The notes beneath the pieces are model-generated. The model searched no databases. It was given only the letters and a program-made list of their open reading frames with translations, and was not told the DNA's origin. From Candidatus Zixiibacteriota bacterium (GTDB lineage: Bacteria; Zixibacteria; MSB-5A5; UBA10806; 4484-95): a stretch of DNA of 64,000 bases. The DNA lies in the NCBI GenBank assembly GCA_024231855.1, contig JAAEQD010000402.1, positions 99,327 to 163,326 on the forward strand, read 5' to 3'. Both the position numbers and the translations under genes were made by a program. Shown piece after piece: positions 53,083-62,400 of the stretch. Numbering within the stretch: the first letter of the stretch is position 1; each line of letters opens with the position of its first letter.

Positions 53083-53442
53083 ATGTTTATACGGAAACTG
53101 GATCGATGTAAAGAGATCACGGCCGGTGATAATACCATCTTGAGAGAACTTTTTAATCCCCTGAAGGACGATTTATATTTGCGCTATAGCCTGGCGCACG
53201 CGGTAGTTCGGCCGGGCGACATCACCTATCCCCATAAGCTTACCGGCTCGGAGGTCTACTACATTTTAGAGGGCGAGGGGGAAATGTATATAGATGATCA
53301 AACGGAGAAAGTGTTTTCCGGGCAGGCGGTTTATATTCCGCCTAATTCTGTCCAGAAAATCAAAAATATCGGCCTGAACGATCTGAAATTTCTCTGTTTG
53401 GTTGATCCGCCCTGGAAAGCCGAGGACGAGGAGATACTATAA
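53083..53442 (+). CDS. Cupin domain protein
   Basis: The 119-residue single cupin has motif 1 in YPHKLTGSEVYYILEGEGEMYIDD and motif 2 in VYIPPNSVQKIKNIG. The histidine usual in motif 2 is replaced by glutamine. It probably binds a small molecule or metal through the remaining ligands; it may be a mannose-6-phosphate-isomerase-like sugar binder. It ends 22 bases before the HAD-type gene and may be co-transcribed with it. Confidence 0.85.
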   Translation: MFIRKLDRCKEITAGDNTILRELFNPLKDDLYLRYSLAHAVVRPGDITYPHKLTGSEVYYILEGEGEMYIDDQTEKVFSGQAVYIPPNSVQKIKNIGLNDLKFLCLVDPPWKAEDEEIL

Positions 53443-53464
53443 AGCATATATATGGAGGTTTATA

Positions 53465-54175
53465 TTGGCTAAGAAGCTAACGAAGATAAAGGCGATTCTA
53501 TTTGATATAGATGATACCCTGTTTGACCGCAATATAGCCCAGAGTCAAATGCTGGAGTTATTCAAGCGCGAATATGTCGATATTTTTAGCGATATCGATG
53601 AACATATGATCAATACCGCGTTTCTGGAAGCCGACCGATATTCTACGGAAGCGTTTTTCGCCACAGGGTTGGTTGATTCTGTCCGTATTAAGCGCTTTGA
53701 GATATTCCTTGCCATGTTAGGTATAGAGCAGGAACATGCCAGGTCGATGCTTAACCTGTATTTAGACAATTACGCGAAAGTCGATGCTGAAATGGAAGGC
53801 GCGAAAGCCGTTTTAAAGAAGCTCGCGGAAAAATATCAACTGGGGGTAATTTCCAATGGCCTGGCCAAGGCGCAATATCAAAAACTGGATTCAATCGGTA
53901 TAAAAAATATTTTCGAATCGATTACAATTTCTGAGGAAGTAGGATTACAAAAACCCGATCCAAGAATCTTCTGGAAAGCCGGCAGCGGATTAGATAGGAA
54001 ACCGGAGGAGTGCTTATATGTAGGCAATTCATATAATATCGATATTTTGGGCGCTATAGCTGCCGGGATGGCTTCATGCTGGTTTAATCCGGGCGGCAAT
54101 CGGCCTGTTGAGCAGGAACGCAAGCCGGATTATGAAATAAGCTCATTGAGAGATATCCTTAAAACCATAAAGTGA
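53465..54175 (+). CDS. HAD-superfamily hydrolase (YjjG/HAD-IA-like phosphatase)
   Basis: I chose TTG 53465 with GGAGG seven bases upstream; the open frame runs further left into the cupin gene. The 236-residue product has motif I DIDDTLFD (D14, D16), motif II ISNG, motif III with K in LQKPDPRIF, and motif IV GNSYNIDILGA. The helical cap lies between about 20 and 110. It is probably a small cytoplasmic nucleotide or sugar phosphatase. Confidence 0.88.
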   Translation: MAKKLTKIKAILFDIDDTLFDRNIAQSQMLELFKREYVDIFSDIDEHMINTAFLEADRYSTEAFFATGLVDSVRIKRFEIFLAMLGIEQEHARSMLNLYLDNYAKVDAEMEGAKAVLKKLAEKYQLGVISNGLAKAQYQKLDSIGIKNIFESITISEEVGLQKPDPRIFWKAGSGLDRKPEECLYVGNSYNIDILGAIAAGMASCWFNPGGNRPVEQERKPDYEISSLRDILKTIK

Positions 54176-54222
54176 TATAGTACTAAAAAAGTCTATGTAT
54201 ATTTACTGAGTATTTCTTCTGA

Positions 54223-56193
54223 TCATTGCTCGCAAGGGGGCCAGCCAAAGGGTGGGAAAGGCGGCAGATCAGTGGGATTAGGCCATTGAGCCGGAAAATC
54301 CGGGCAAATAGTTACATCATTCTGACCATTAAAATACGCGACAAGTCTGGTTATATCGCCACCATTCACAATGCAATCGCCGTTGACATCAGCCGATGCC
54401 CACAAGCCATCTATGAGGCATGGCGTATGAGTGGTTAATCCGCTGAAAAAATTCACCAGATAAGTAACATCGCTGCCAATCCTTCGGGGCGGCCAATAGC
54501 CATTATACATGTTCATATCGCCGGGATAATAAGCATAGCCCAGAAACGGCATAACGATATTCAGGATTGTGGTATCGCCGGGCGAAGCCGGCATGTCATC
54601 AATAATCGTGTCACCGTAGTTTATATGATAAAACGTTAAATCATAAGTACCGGAGTTTAAGCTATCAAATACGAATACCCCATTTGTATCGGTGATATCA
54701 TCAATCGGGGTCCAGCGAACATAAACATGCATGTTTTCAACAGGCTGCATCTGTTCATTGATCACGGTTCCGGTGATATATCCCGGGAATCCCATCATTA
54801 CATCCAGAATAGTAGTGCTATCGGAATAAGATCTGATCTCATTGATTGTCGTATCGGAGTAATAGGGATGTCTGAACGCAAGCTCATAAGATCCTAAATT
54901 AAGCGAATCGAGCAAATATTCGCCGTTGGCATCAGTCAGATCGCTTATAAATGAACCCCTGATCGAAACGTATACGCTTTCAATCGGCTCAAATCGCGGA
55001 TTAGTAATTACACCGGCGATAGACCCCGGATAGCGTATAATAACATCCTGATTTACGTGAATGTTGTCGGGCGGTATCTCGATTTCACTGATTGTGGTAT
55101 CCGCGTAAAAGGGATGCGTAAACCTAACGTCAAATTGGCCAAGGCTCAGGCGTTTAAGGTGAAAAACACCATTTGGGCCGGTTTTGACGGAGAAATCCGT
55201 GCGGGGGATAAACACATTAGTCGCGTCAACCGGATAAGACTCCTCATCTGTAACAATGCCGGAAATCGATGGCAGATAAGCGGCGAGATCAATGATAATG
55301 GGATCACCGCTGTCTCTCAGAACCAGCAATTCGGAATCCCCGACTATTTGCCAGCGATCCTGCTCTTCGGTAGGATGCATAGAAGCCACCGCCGAAAAAC
55401 CCGTTTCAGGTTCATGCAGATAATAAAGAGTCCGATCCCTGCGAAATGCCCACAGGCCCGAACCATCGCTCAATACGAAATTCATCGCTTCATCGTAACT
55501 TATAAGTTGAAGGTCAATCAAGGCCCGGGTGATTCCTTCGGTTATATCCCAGTCGCTCTCTTCGATGGTTTTCAGCAGGTATAAGAAATAAAGCTCTGAA
55601 TCGATAATCATCGATGTATCGGTTGGATCGCATTCTATAATATCCGAGCCGTTGGGCGGATTGTCGATGAGGTATTGCTCGCCGATCAGATCGTATAATA
55701 GCGCCTTATCTATTGTCCCGTTGTGGATGAATGTCCATTGCTTGTCGTTTTTAAATCTGTAAAACGGGTGAGGATCGAGGATACTATCGCCGCCGTGGTC
55801 GCAGCAGCCCGCCGAACATCTCCTCACATGAGCCAGGCTGATATTTGGCTTCAAACTTTCGATACGCTCAACCACCGTATCAAAATATGGATCGTTGTGG
55901 GCCCGAACCGCGCCTCTCTCAATCACCGCGGAATCGCCAAAATCCTCATAATAAGCAATGCCCCAGCCATCGATATTATACTCCTCAGACAGATGTTCGA
56001 TAGAGTTTGGAAAGCTGATAAGGTGTTTATATATAACACTATCCGGCATTTCCCGTGAAATGGACGCCCAGATTCGGCAATTATGATGAAGTTCGACAAT
56101 GCCGGAGAAGTCCTCGCTTATGACTTCGGCACGCGTTACGGAATTTACCGAAAGAACGCAGACCATCAACCAGATATAGAATTTTATTTTCAT
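54223..56193 (-). CDS. Secreted class II glutamine-amidotransferase-like protein with dockerin
   Basis: The 656-residue protein has a signal peptide (cleavage about RA-E, residue 22) and a class II glutamine amidotransferase/Ntn-hydrolase domain (about 39-330). Its candidate nucleophile is C39 in HHNCRIWASIS, followed by NIDGWGIAYYE, ISLAHVRRCS and FIHNGTI. Three carboxypeptidase-regulatory-like beta-sandwiches (about 332-560, ISGIVTDEES, AGVITNPRFEP, TGTVINEQMQP) follow, and a dockerin-like end (about 575-640). C39 would need removal of a 16-residue propeptide to become N-terminal, as in Ntn enzymes. Extracellular amidotransferases of this kind are unusual. It lies downstream of the metallophosphoesterase gene on the same strand. 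Confidence 0.82.
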   Translation of the reverse strand: MKIKFYIWLMVCVLSVNSVTRAEVISEDFSGIVELHHNCRIWASISREMPDSVIYKHLISFPNSIEHLSEEYNIDGWGIAYYEDFGDSAVIERGAVRAHNDPYFDTVVERIESLKPNISLAHVRRCSAGCCDHGGDSILDPHPFYRFKNDKQWTFIHNGTIDKALLYDLIGEQYLIDNPPNGSDIIECDPTDTSMIIDSELYFLYLLKTIEESDWDITEGITRALIDLQLISYDEAMNFVLSDGSGLWAFRRDRTLYYLHEPETGFSAVASMHPTEEQDRWQIVGDSELLVLRDSGDPIIIDLAAYLPSISGIVTDEESYPVDATNVFIPRTDFSVKTGPNGVFHLKRLSLGQFDVRFTHPFYADTTISEIEIPPDNIHVNQDVIIRYPGSIAGVITNPRFEPIESVYVSIRGSFISDLTDANGEYLLDSLNLGSYELAFRHPYYSDTTINEIRSYSDSTTILDVMMGFPGYITGTVINEQMQPVENMHVYVRWTPIDDITDTNGVFVFDSLNSGTYDLTFYHINYGDTIIDDMPASPGDTTILNIVMPFLGYAYYPGDMNMYNGYWPPRRIGSDVTYLVNFFSGLTTHTPCLIDGLWASADVNGDCIVNGGDITRLVAYFNGQNDVTICPDFPAQWPNPTDLPPFPPFGWPPCEQ

Positions 56194-56299
56194 TTGCTTA
56201 TACCGGAGCCATCCTGTTCGCCGTTAGTAACCGATTTATTTTAACGGCAATTACCTTACCTTCATACTACATATCGACAAGGATGAACAGATGTTTATT

Positions 56300-58966
56300 T
56301 CATTCACAATCGCCGGCTACCGGAGTGGGGACAATCCCTCTGAAATAACTAACCAGATACGTGACATCCGATCCAATAACAAAGCAATCACCATTGGCAT
56401 CGCCGGCCAGGAGAGGATCCGGTGGCGGATTAATACCTCTGAAAAAGGCTATAAGGTAAGTAACGTCCGAACCAAGAACTATACCATCACCGTTAGCATC
56501 GCCTGGAACGAATGAAGATTCCGGATCGACTATGATTGTGACCGTCGTAACGGCGTTGGCCGTTATCGGAATTTCCACATAGCACAAATCAAGCGACTCA
56601 AGCGTGATTGTTTGCCATAGCTCGCCATTGTCGATAATATATCCGCATTCAGGCGGCATCTTGAATACGACCTGTCCATGCTCGAACGTGAAATTATACG
56701 TATTAGTTATAGTGGCGGTAACCGTGTCATTGAGACCGTTGTTGGCCGGCGAATAGTTTATCGTGAAATTCGATCCGCCCGCCCCGGCTTGATATGTAGG
56801 TTGAGGATGAAAACCTTCGTCGTCGTAGTGGATCAGCCTGAAACTGCGCGCGCCATCGGTTACTTGATCGGTCGCCAGGCTGTAGGGGTAATCATCGATA
56901 GAGCCTTCATCCCGATGAATATGACCGTAAAGGTTCAAATCAATCCCCATAGGCAGAAGATTGAGTTGGTCCTGAAAGTCCATGTGATCAAATAGAGCAA
57001 TTGACATTGATGGGCCGGCATCCGTGATCACCGAATTCAACCAGATAATCTGCTCATCGATGAAGCTATCGCTGCCGTAAACATCGTAACGCCAGCCGTC
57101 ATAATTATTGTACGCCTCAAGTCCAATAAATCTGATATCGCCGTAATCGAAATAATAGTCTTGCGTGAAAGGTCCCGGTCCTGATGTTTGATTCAAATAT
57201 CTCCAGCCGAAAATTTTCCACCAATCCAGACGGGAAGTGCCATCCGGCGGGGGAGTGTCATCCCAGCCGCCTAAATCATGATTGCCCGCTTCAATATAAA
57301 CAGGCACAGTGAAACTGGCCATCAGATTCTTGGCCCTGGAGAAAGTGTGTAAGTCGAGATAATCTTCCAACTCACCCTCATTGACCAGGTCGCCGGTATG
57401 TAAAACGAATTCCGGATTGATAATCTCGAAATCGTGGATTAATGTCCAGACATCGATCATTGAAGATGTATCCGTTAAACCACCTGGCTCGTCATGATAT
57501 GTATGCGTCGGCAGATGAGTATCGGTGATATGGACGAAATAGAAATCGGATTTGAAGTCAGCAATAGTTTTTACCGCGCTTTCAACGGTATCGATTAAGC
57601 CATCGGCTGTAACTCTCAGATCATACAACTCGATCGGAATATCCGGGGGAAATGATGCCTCGATAAACCATCGCCCAAGCTCACTATCGAAAACCGATGA
57701 TTCGATAGTGAGGTCGAATTCGAGGTTTTCGAAGGTTAAATCCGCCTGCCAGTTGGAAGTTATCTGATCGGCATCCACCTGGATCGTAAAAGAATCATCC
57801 CGCCTGACTATGGATGGGATATTAGATAACGGCCGCATGATATAAGAAACCGTATCAGACACCGGGCCTTCGTTACTACTGGTATCGCCCAGTTCGATAT
57901 ACAATGAAAGTATTTGATCATTTATAACCGTGGTATCGATATCTACCGAAGGGTAACCGAATTTGCTTATTGCCAGATGATAATCATCTTCGGGCAGATA
58001 CCTGGAAAATTCGCCGCCGGCATCGGTTTCGATTTGCGAGTATGGATCTGATTCATCCGAACCGATATTGACAGTGACACCATCGAGTCCTTCAAGGCTT
58101 CCGGCATCAACGATCAGACCGTTGATGGTGCCGGTGGAAACGTTTCTGATTTCATAAACCGCGTCAACAGCCGAGGCGATATCGCCGGAGCCAACGGTTA
58201 TATAGCGTGTATAAGTTGCCGTATCGCCTACCGGGATATCCGCGTTATAGCTTACCGGATCGGACCAACCCCCGCCATTGGGACCAGTCAATGGCCCGGA
58301 AGGTCTGGTAAAAGCATATGAAACGCCGTCGCCTTTACCGGCCATCCATTCGGAAGTAGTAGTGACTCCATTTAAATCAAATCCGTAACCGGGGGCAAAG
58401 CTATCTGTACCACCCCATTGGAGAGCATCGCCCAGACCGAAATCAGTTAAAGGGGCGCCCGAATTATTGACAAGCCAGGTTTGAATCGTAACATAAGATT
58501 CGCCGGCATCAAGTGAATACTCGGTTATAACCTCAACATCGGAATTTTCCGAATAGACTCCGGAAAACCTCAAAATAGCCCGATTGCCATCCAAACCGTC
58601 GTTGATAATTTCAATCTGATCGTAATTGCCCTGGTTGGGGAAACTGTTATCGAAATAGGTGAATGTGCTATTTAATAAATCGTTGTCATTTCCGGCTGCC
58701 ACCAGATCGATAATATGACCGCCGGTGTTAGTATACTGGGTTTGATGACCAAGATCGCTGATAACAGCCTCGATCTCATTGTTTTTCAGCAGATAGTCGC
58801 CGATTTCGCTTTCAGCGTAAGCTCCGCCGATCAAATCATCGGCTGATTCGATCTGCGTTAATCTCTGTTGCGCCATTATACAGGGCGAGATAAGCAAAAT
58901 TATGATAATTGCGAAAATCGGCCCAAATGGGCGGAATTCGAAGTCAAATCTTTTCATTACATACAT
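56300..58966 (-). CDS. Secreted metallophosphoesterase with dockerin domain
   Basis: The 888-residue protein has a signal peptide (about 1-32, MAQ), a large N-terminal beta-rich domain (about 35-270), and a carboxypeptidase-regulatory-like domain (about 285-365). A calcineurin-type phosphoesterase domain follows (HITDTHLP with D482 and H484, HTGDLVNEG, EAGNHD, LYGHIHRD), then an Ig-like linker and a dockerin (about 828-888, with two GDANGD-type calcium loops and DVTYL). It probably hydrolyses phosphoesters outside the cell. ATG 58957 is an alternative start. The gap of 106 bases to the downstream amidotransferase gene may still belong to one transcript. Confidence 0.88.
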   Translation of the reverse strand: MYVMKRFDFEFRPFGPIFAIIIILLISPCIMAQQRLTQIESADDLIGGAYAESEIGDYLLKNNEIEAVISDLGHQTQYTNTGGHIIDLVAAGNDNDLLNSTFTYFDNSFPNQGNYDQIEIINDGLDGNRAILRFSGVYSENSDVEVITEYSLDAGESYVTIQTWLVNNSGAPLTDFGLGDALQWGGTDSFAPGYGFDLNGVTTTSEWMAGKGDGVSYAFTRPSGPLTGPNGGGWSDPVSYNADIPVGDTATYTRYITVGSGDIASAVDAVYEIRNVSTGTINGLIVDAGSLEGLDGVTVNIGSDESDPYSQIETDAGGEFSRYLPEDDYHLAISKFGYPSVDIDTTVINDQILSLYIELGDTSSNEGPVSDTVSYIMRPLSNIPSIVRRDDSFTIQVDADQITSNWQADLTFENLEFDLTIESSVFDSELGRWFIEASFPPDIPIELYDLRVTADGLIDTVESAVKTIADFKSDFYFVHITDTHLPTHTYHDEPGGLTDTSSMIDVWTLIHDFEIINPEFVLHTGDLVNEGELEDYLDLHTFSRAKNLMASFTVPVYIEAGNHDLGGWDDTPPPDGTSRLDWWKIFGWRYLNQTSGPGPFTQDYYFDYGDIRFIGLEAYNNYDGWRYDVYGSDSFIDEQIIWLNSVITDAGPSMSIALFDHMDFQDQLNLLPMGIDLNLYGHIHRDEGSIDDYPYSLATDQVTDGARSFRLIHYDDEGFHPQPTYQAGAGGSNFTINYSPANNGLNDTVTATITNTYNFTFEHGQVVFKMPPECGYIIDNGELWQTITLESLDLCYVEIPITANAVTTVTIIVDPESSFVPGDANGDGIVLGSDVTYLIAFFRGINPPPDPLLAGDANGDCFVIGSDVTYLVSYFRGIVPTPVAGDCE

Positions 58967-59176
58967 ATAATACCCTTTTTTGACAATAAAAGCAACTGTT
59001 ATTTAGATCGGGGAGTTTCGCTGAAGCTCGAGTTAATTCCATTATTTATAGGCAGTTAAGTTTCGTGGGCGGCGGATATCCCGGTCTGCCCCTATGCCTC
59101 AAATGCCCGGGTAGCGGGCCAGTCCCTGGCCGGGCAGGCAAGCCCCGAGTGGGCTTGACCTACTCCTCCTATTCAC

Positions 59177-59206
59177 GTGTTGTCAGGTGCCCTGACCTGA
59201 CAACAC
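59177..59206. other. Perfect 12-bp inverted repeat between genes
   Basis: GTGTTGTCAGGT (59177-59188) and ACCTGACAACAC (59195-59206) form a perfect stem with a six-base loop, five bases beyond the stop of the RNase-like gene on the minus strand. No T-run follows on that side, so it may be a terminator of weak type or a protein-binding palindrome. The flanking 59063-59170 is notably G+C-rich. Confidence 0.65.
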
Positions 59207-59211
59207 GGTGC

Positions 59212-60630
59212 CTAGAATTCAAGCTCGAAACTCTCGCCGAAATCAGGGATTACCACATCCCAGCCGAGATTTTCCTTTATTTTGGCGGCCAGGGCTATCG
59301 AGGCATGCGGTTCGCCATGCACAATAAACGTTTTCAGGGGTGCTTTGTTGAATCCCATCAGCCAGGCCAGGATTTCGTTGCGGTCGGCATGCCCGGAGAA
59401 GCCCGAAATATTCTCGATCTTGGCGACAACAGGTACCTGTCGGCCGTGGATTTTCACTGTCGGTTCACCTTCCAGTATTCGCCGTCCACGCGTGCCTTCG
59501 GCCTGATAGCCAATAAATAGCACTGTATTTTCCGGCTGGGGTAATCGTTGCACCAGGTGATGCATTATCCGTCCGCCGGTTACCATACCGCTGGCGGAGA
59601 TTATAATCGCCGGGCCGTTAACATTATTGATAGCAATCGATTGGTTCCTATCTTTGCAGATATGCAGGTTGCGCGGATTGAATATCTTGGTACCCTCAAG
59701 GGTAGAAACCCGGCTGGTTATGTTTTGATCGGATATTCTATCCTTGAAAACCTCGGTTACGCCAATGGCCATCGGCGAATCGATGTATACGGGCAATTGC
59801 GGTATTTCGCCCTGTTCCTCTAGTTCACGCAGGATAAATAGCAGCGTCTGGGTACGGCCAACCGCGAACGAGGGTATAATCAAGGCGCCGCCTCTTTCAA
59901 CGCTTTCCTGGATTATCCTGACCAGCTCATCGATAGGGGAGATATCGTCATGCAGGCGGTCGCCATAGGTAGATTCCAATACCAGGTAATCGACATTGAA
60001 CACCTGCACCGGGTCCCTCAGATAAGGGCTGGCAGGGCGGCCGATATCGCCGCTGAAAACAATCTTGCGAGACCGTTTGCCATCGCTGATCTTGATATCG
60101 ACAAACGATGAGCCCAGGATATGACCGGCATCCTTGAACTTCATTCGGAAATTATCGGCCAAATACAAGTCCTCACCATACTCCATCGGCGAGAATTGCC
60201 TTAGCGTCCTCTCGGCATCTTTAATCGTGTACAAGGGCAGAGCCGGTTTGTGTTTGGAGTATCCTTTCTTGTTGGCCCAGCGCGCGTCCTCTTCCTGAAG
60301 ATAAGCGCTGTCTCTAAGCATGATATCGCAAAGCTTCGAGGTTGCTTGAGTGCAATGAATCGGCCCTTTAAAGCCGCCTTTATATAAACGGGGCAAATAG
60401 CCGGTATGGTCGATATGCGCGTGGGTCAGAAATACCCGGTCGATATCGCCGGGCCGCACGGGGAAATCATCCCAGTTTTGCTGACGGTTCTTTTTCGGGC
60501 CTTGAAACATACCGCAATCTATCAGCAGTTTCTTGCCCTTCAATTCAAGGAAGTGACGTGAACCGGTAACCGTGCCGGTGGCGCCGTAGAATGTGATCTT
60601 ATCGTCTGTATTCGAATTAGTTTTCGCCAT
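59212..60630 (-). CDS. Beta-CASP metallo-beta-lactamase-fold RNase-like protein
   Basis: I chose ATG 60630, preceded by GGAG; an upstream TTG at 60642 is less likely. The 472-residue product has the MBL motif HAHIDHTG (H70, H72, D74, H75), DAGHILGSS, IVFSGDIGRP, then the beta-CASP insert with VLESTYGDR and the C-terminal SAHADR and VIVHGE-type motifs (FIVHGEP). It matches the CPSF-73-like RNA-processing nucleases common in bacteria. It probably processes or degrades RNA in the cytoplasm. Confidence 0.92.
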   Translation of the reverse strand: MAKTNSNTDDKITFYGATGTVTGSRHFLELKGKKLLIDCGMFQGPKKNRQQNWDDFPVRPGDIDRVFLTHAHIDHTGYLPRLYKGGFKGPIHCTQATSKLCDIMLRDSAYLQEEDARWANKKGYSKHKPALPLYTIKDAERTLRQFSPMEYGEDLYLADNFRMKFKDAGHILGSSFVDIKISDGKRSRKIVFSGDIGRPASPYLRDPVQVFNVDYLVLESTYGDRLHDDISPIDELVRIIQESVERGGALIIPSFAVGRTQTLLFILRELEEQGEIPQLPVYIDSPMAIGVTEVFKDRISDQNITSRVSTLEGTKIFNPRNLHICKDRNQSIAINNVNGPAIIISASGMVTGGRIMHHLVQRLPQPENTVLFIGYQAEGTRGRRILEGEPTVKIHGRQVPVVAKIENISGFSGHADRNEILAWLMGFNKAPLKTFIVHGEPHASIALAAKIKENLGWDVVIPDFGESFELEF

Positions 60631-60760
60631 TTGGTGCTCCAATCAATATGCTTTTATATAGAATAGCTTTTTAAGAGGTGTTTTTCAAAGGATTTTATAT
60701 AAAATACCGGAGTGACTAACTTCCATCTTGTTAGAGGATATTGGCTCACTCTCTACTAAC

Positions 60761-61138
60761 TCACTGTTCGATATGCTCTTGCTTTATTATAACGGTGTAT
60801 TTCCCATAGTGCTTGTTTTCTTTATCTGTTCGATAAAGAGTAGTATCTTCGACATTGATTCTAATAGTATCGTTTACGAATAGTGATTCCGCTTTTAAAT
60901 CGAACATGTTGGCGGCAAATCCGATACTTCCTTCACCTATAAGGTATTTTCTTTCGCCGGTTTCTAACGTTCCATCATATTGGTAAAGATCATGCGAACG
61001 CCAATAAAGCTTATAGCTTAAGGAATCGGAAGTTTGATTTTTAATATAGTAGTCGCATTCATAGCCAGGATCGCATCCGAGTAAATATAATCCCATTACA
61101 GATAGAAATAATGCCGATAAGATGATTATTTTAACCAT
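60761..61138 (-). CDS. Small lipoprotein, unknown function
   Basis: The 125-residue lipoprotein has lipobox GLYLLGC (C22) followed by a short acidic beta-rich domain (YKLYWRSHDLYQYDGTLETGERKYLI). Three cysteines lie near the mature start. It is not recognised. It lies between the RNase-like gene and serC, with its own start region. Confidence 0.65.
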   Translation of the reverse strand: MVKIIILSALFLSVMGLYLLGCDPGYECDYYIKNQTSDSLSYKLYWRSHDLYQYDGTLETGERKYLIGEGSIGFAANMFDLKAESLFVNDTIRINVEDTTLYRTDKENKHYGKYTVIIKQEHIEQ

Positions 61139-61229
61139 CGTAAACTCCTTTACATTTCCACTATTGATAGGATCACTGAAATCTACAATTACTTAAAATG
61201 TATTACAATATTTTATAGCTTCAAAATAT

Positions 61230-61269
61230 AAAAAAGTTCAGGCAGGTCACGCGAATTGTGACCTGCCTG
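61230..61269 (-). terminator. Rho-independent terminator of the ser operon
   Basis: CAGGCAGGTCAC (61239-61250) pairs perfectly with GTGACCTGCCTG (61258-61269). Read on the minus strand it is followed by AACTTTTTTA. It ends the DUF1015-serA-serC operon. Confidence 0.9.
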
Positions 61270-61297
61270 TTAATTGTTGTACCGGGTATTCAAAAAA

Positions 61298-62383
61298 TTA
61301 ATTAGCCTTCTTAAACGCCTCCATGAAGTCGGCTACTGCTTTGGCGCCCTCAAGCGGCAGGGCGTTGTAGATCGAAACCCTGACACCGCCGACACTGCGA
61401 TGGCCTTTCAGGCCGACCAAACCGGCGGCTTTGCCCTCGGCGATGAATTTCTTTTCGAGGTCTTCGGACGGCAGACGCAAGGTTATATTCATCCAACTGC
61501 GGCTGTCTTTCGCGACCGGGCCTTTGAAGTAGTCGGGATGTTTATCGATCATGCCGTAGATAAGGTCTTTTTTCTGTTGGTTGATTTTTTCGACACCGGC
61601 CAGGCCGCCTTGCTTTTTGATCCACTCTAAAATCAGCTTTACCATGTAGATACCGAAAGCCGGCGGAGTGTTAAATAACGAATTCTTGGCGGCATGCGTG
61701 CGATAGTCGAACATGGTCGGGTTGCCGTCTTTACATTTCTCCAGCAGGCTGTCTTTGATAACAACCATAACTACACCCGAGGGGCCGAGGTTTTTCTGGG
61801 CGCCGGCGTAGAACATATCGAACTTGGTGTAATCGAACTGACGGGAGCAGATATCCGATGACATATCGGCGATCAGCGGCAGGCCGCCGGTTTCGGGGAT
61901 ATACTGATACTGGGTGCCCTTGATCGTGTTATTGGTGGTTATATGCAGGTAAGCCGCGTCGCCCGGGATATCCAGATCGGCTTGTTTCGGGATAAACATA
62001 TAGCCGTCATCCTTGGATGAGCCGGCCAGATGCATCTTGCCGATAATCTGAGCTTCCTTGATAGCCTTGGTCGACCAGGTGCCGGTATCGACATAAGCGC
62101 CGGTTTTGCCTTCTGGCAGGAAGTTCATCGGAATCAGGGCGAACTGCGATGAGGCGCCGCCGCCGATGAATAACACTTTGTAGTCGTCTCCTAGTCCCAT
62201 AATCTCTTTAGCTAAGGCCATCGCCTGGTTGTTAACCTCATCGAATTCCGGCGAGCGATGGGAACTCTCCATAATCGACATGCCCGAGCCCAGGTAGTCC
62301 AGTAGCTCGCCCTTAACTATCTCTAATACTTCCAGGGGCAGAGTCGATGGCCCGGGATTGAAATTGAATACTCTATTTGCCAT
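61298..62383 (-). CDS. serC: Phosphoserine aminotransferase
   Basis: The 361-residue PLP enzyme matches SerC in length and motifs: NFNPGPSTLP at the start, MESSHRSPEFDEV, and the PLP lysine K197 in FYAGAQKNLGPSG. SVGGVRVSIYNAL is near the end. It converts 3-phosphohydroxypyruvate to phosphoserine in serine biosynthesis and may serve PLP formation. It follows serA by 17 bases. Confidence 0.96.
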   Translation of the reverse strand: MANRVFNFNPGPSTLPLEVLEIVKGELLDYLGSGMSIMESSHRSPEFDEVNNQAMALAKEIMGLGDDYKVLFIGGGASSQFALIPMNFLPEGKTGAYVDTGTWSTKAIKEAQIIGKMHLAGSSKDDGYMFIPKQADLDIPGDAAYLHITTNNTIKGTQYQYIPETGGLPLIADMSSDICSRQFDYTKFDMFYAGAQKNLGPSGVVMVVIKDSLLEKCKDGNPTMFDYRTHAAKNSLFNTPPAFGIYMVKLILEWIKKQGGLAGVEKINQQKKDLIYGMIDKHPDYFKGPVAKDSRSWMNITLRLPSEDLEKKFIAEGKAAGLVGLKGHRSVGGVRVSIYNALPLEGAKAVADFMEAFKKAN

Positions 62384-62400
62384 TACTGTATCCTCACTTT

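Noticed and set aside
59065..59520. Plus-strand frame beginning in the G+C-rich intergenic stretch
   Set aside because: Mostly antisense to the beta-CASP gene; no ribosome-binding site.
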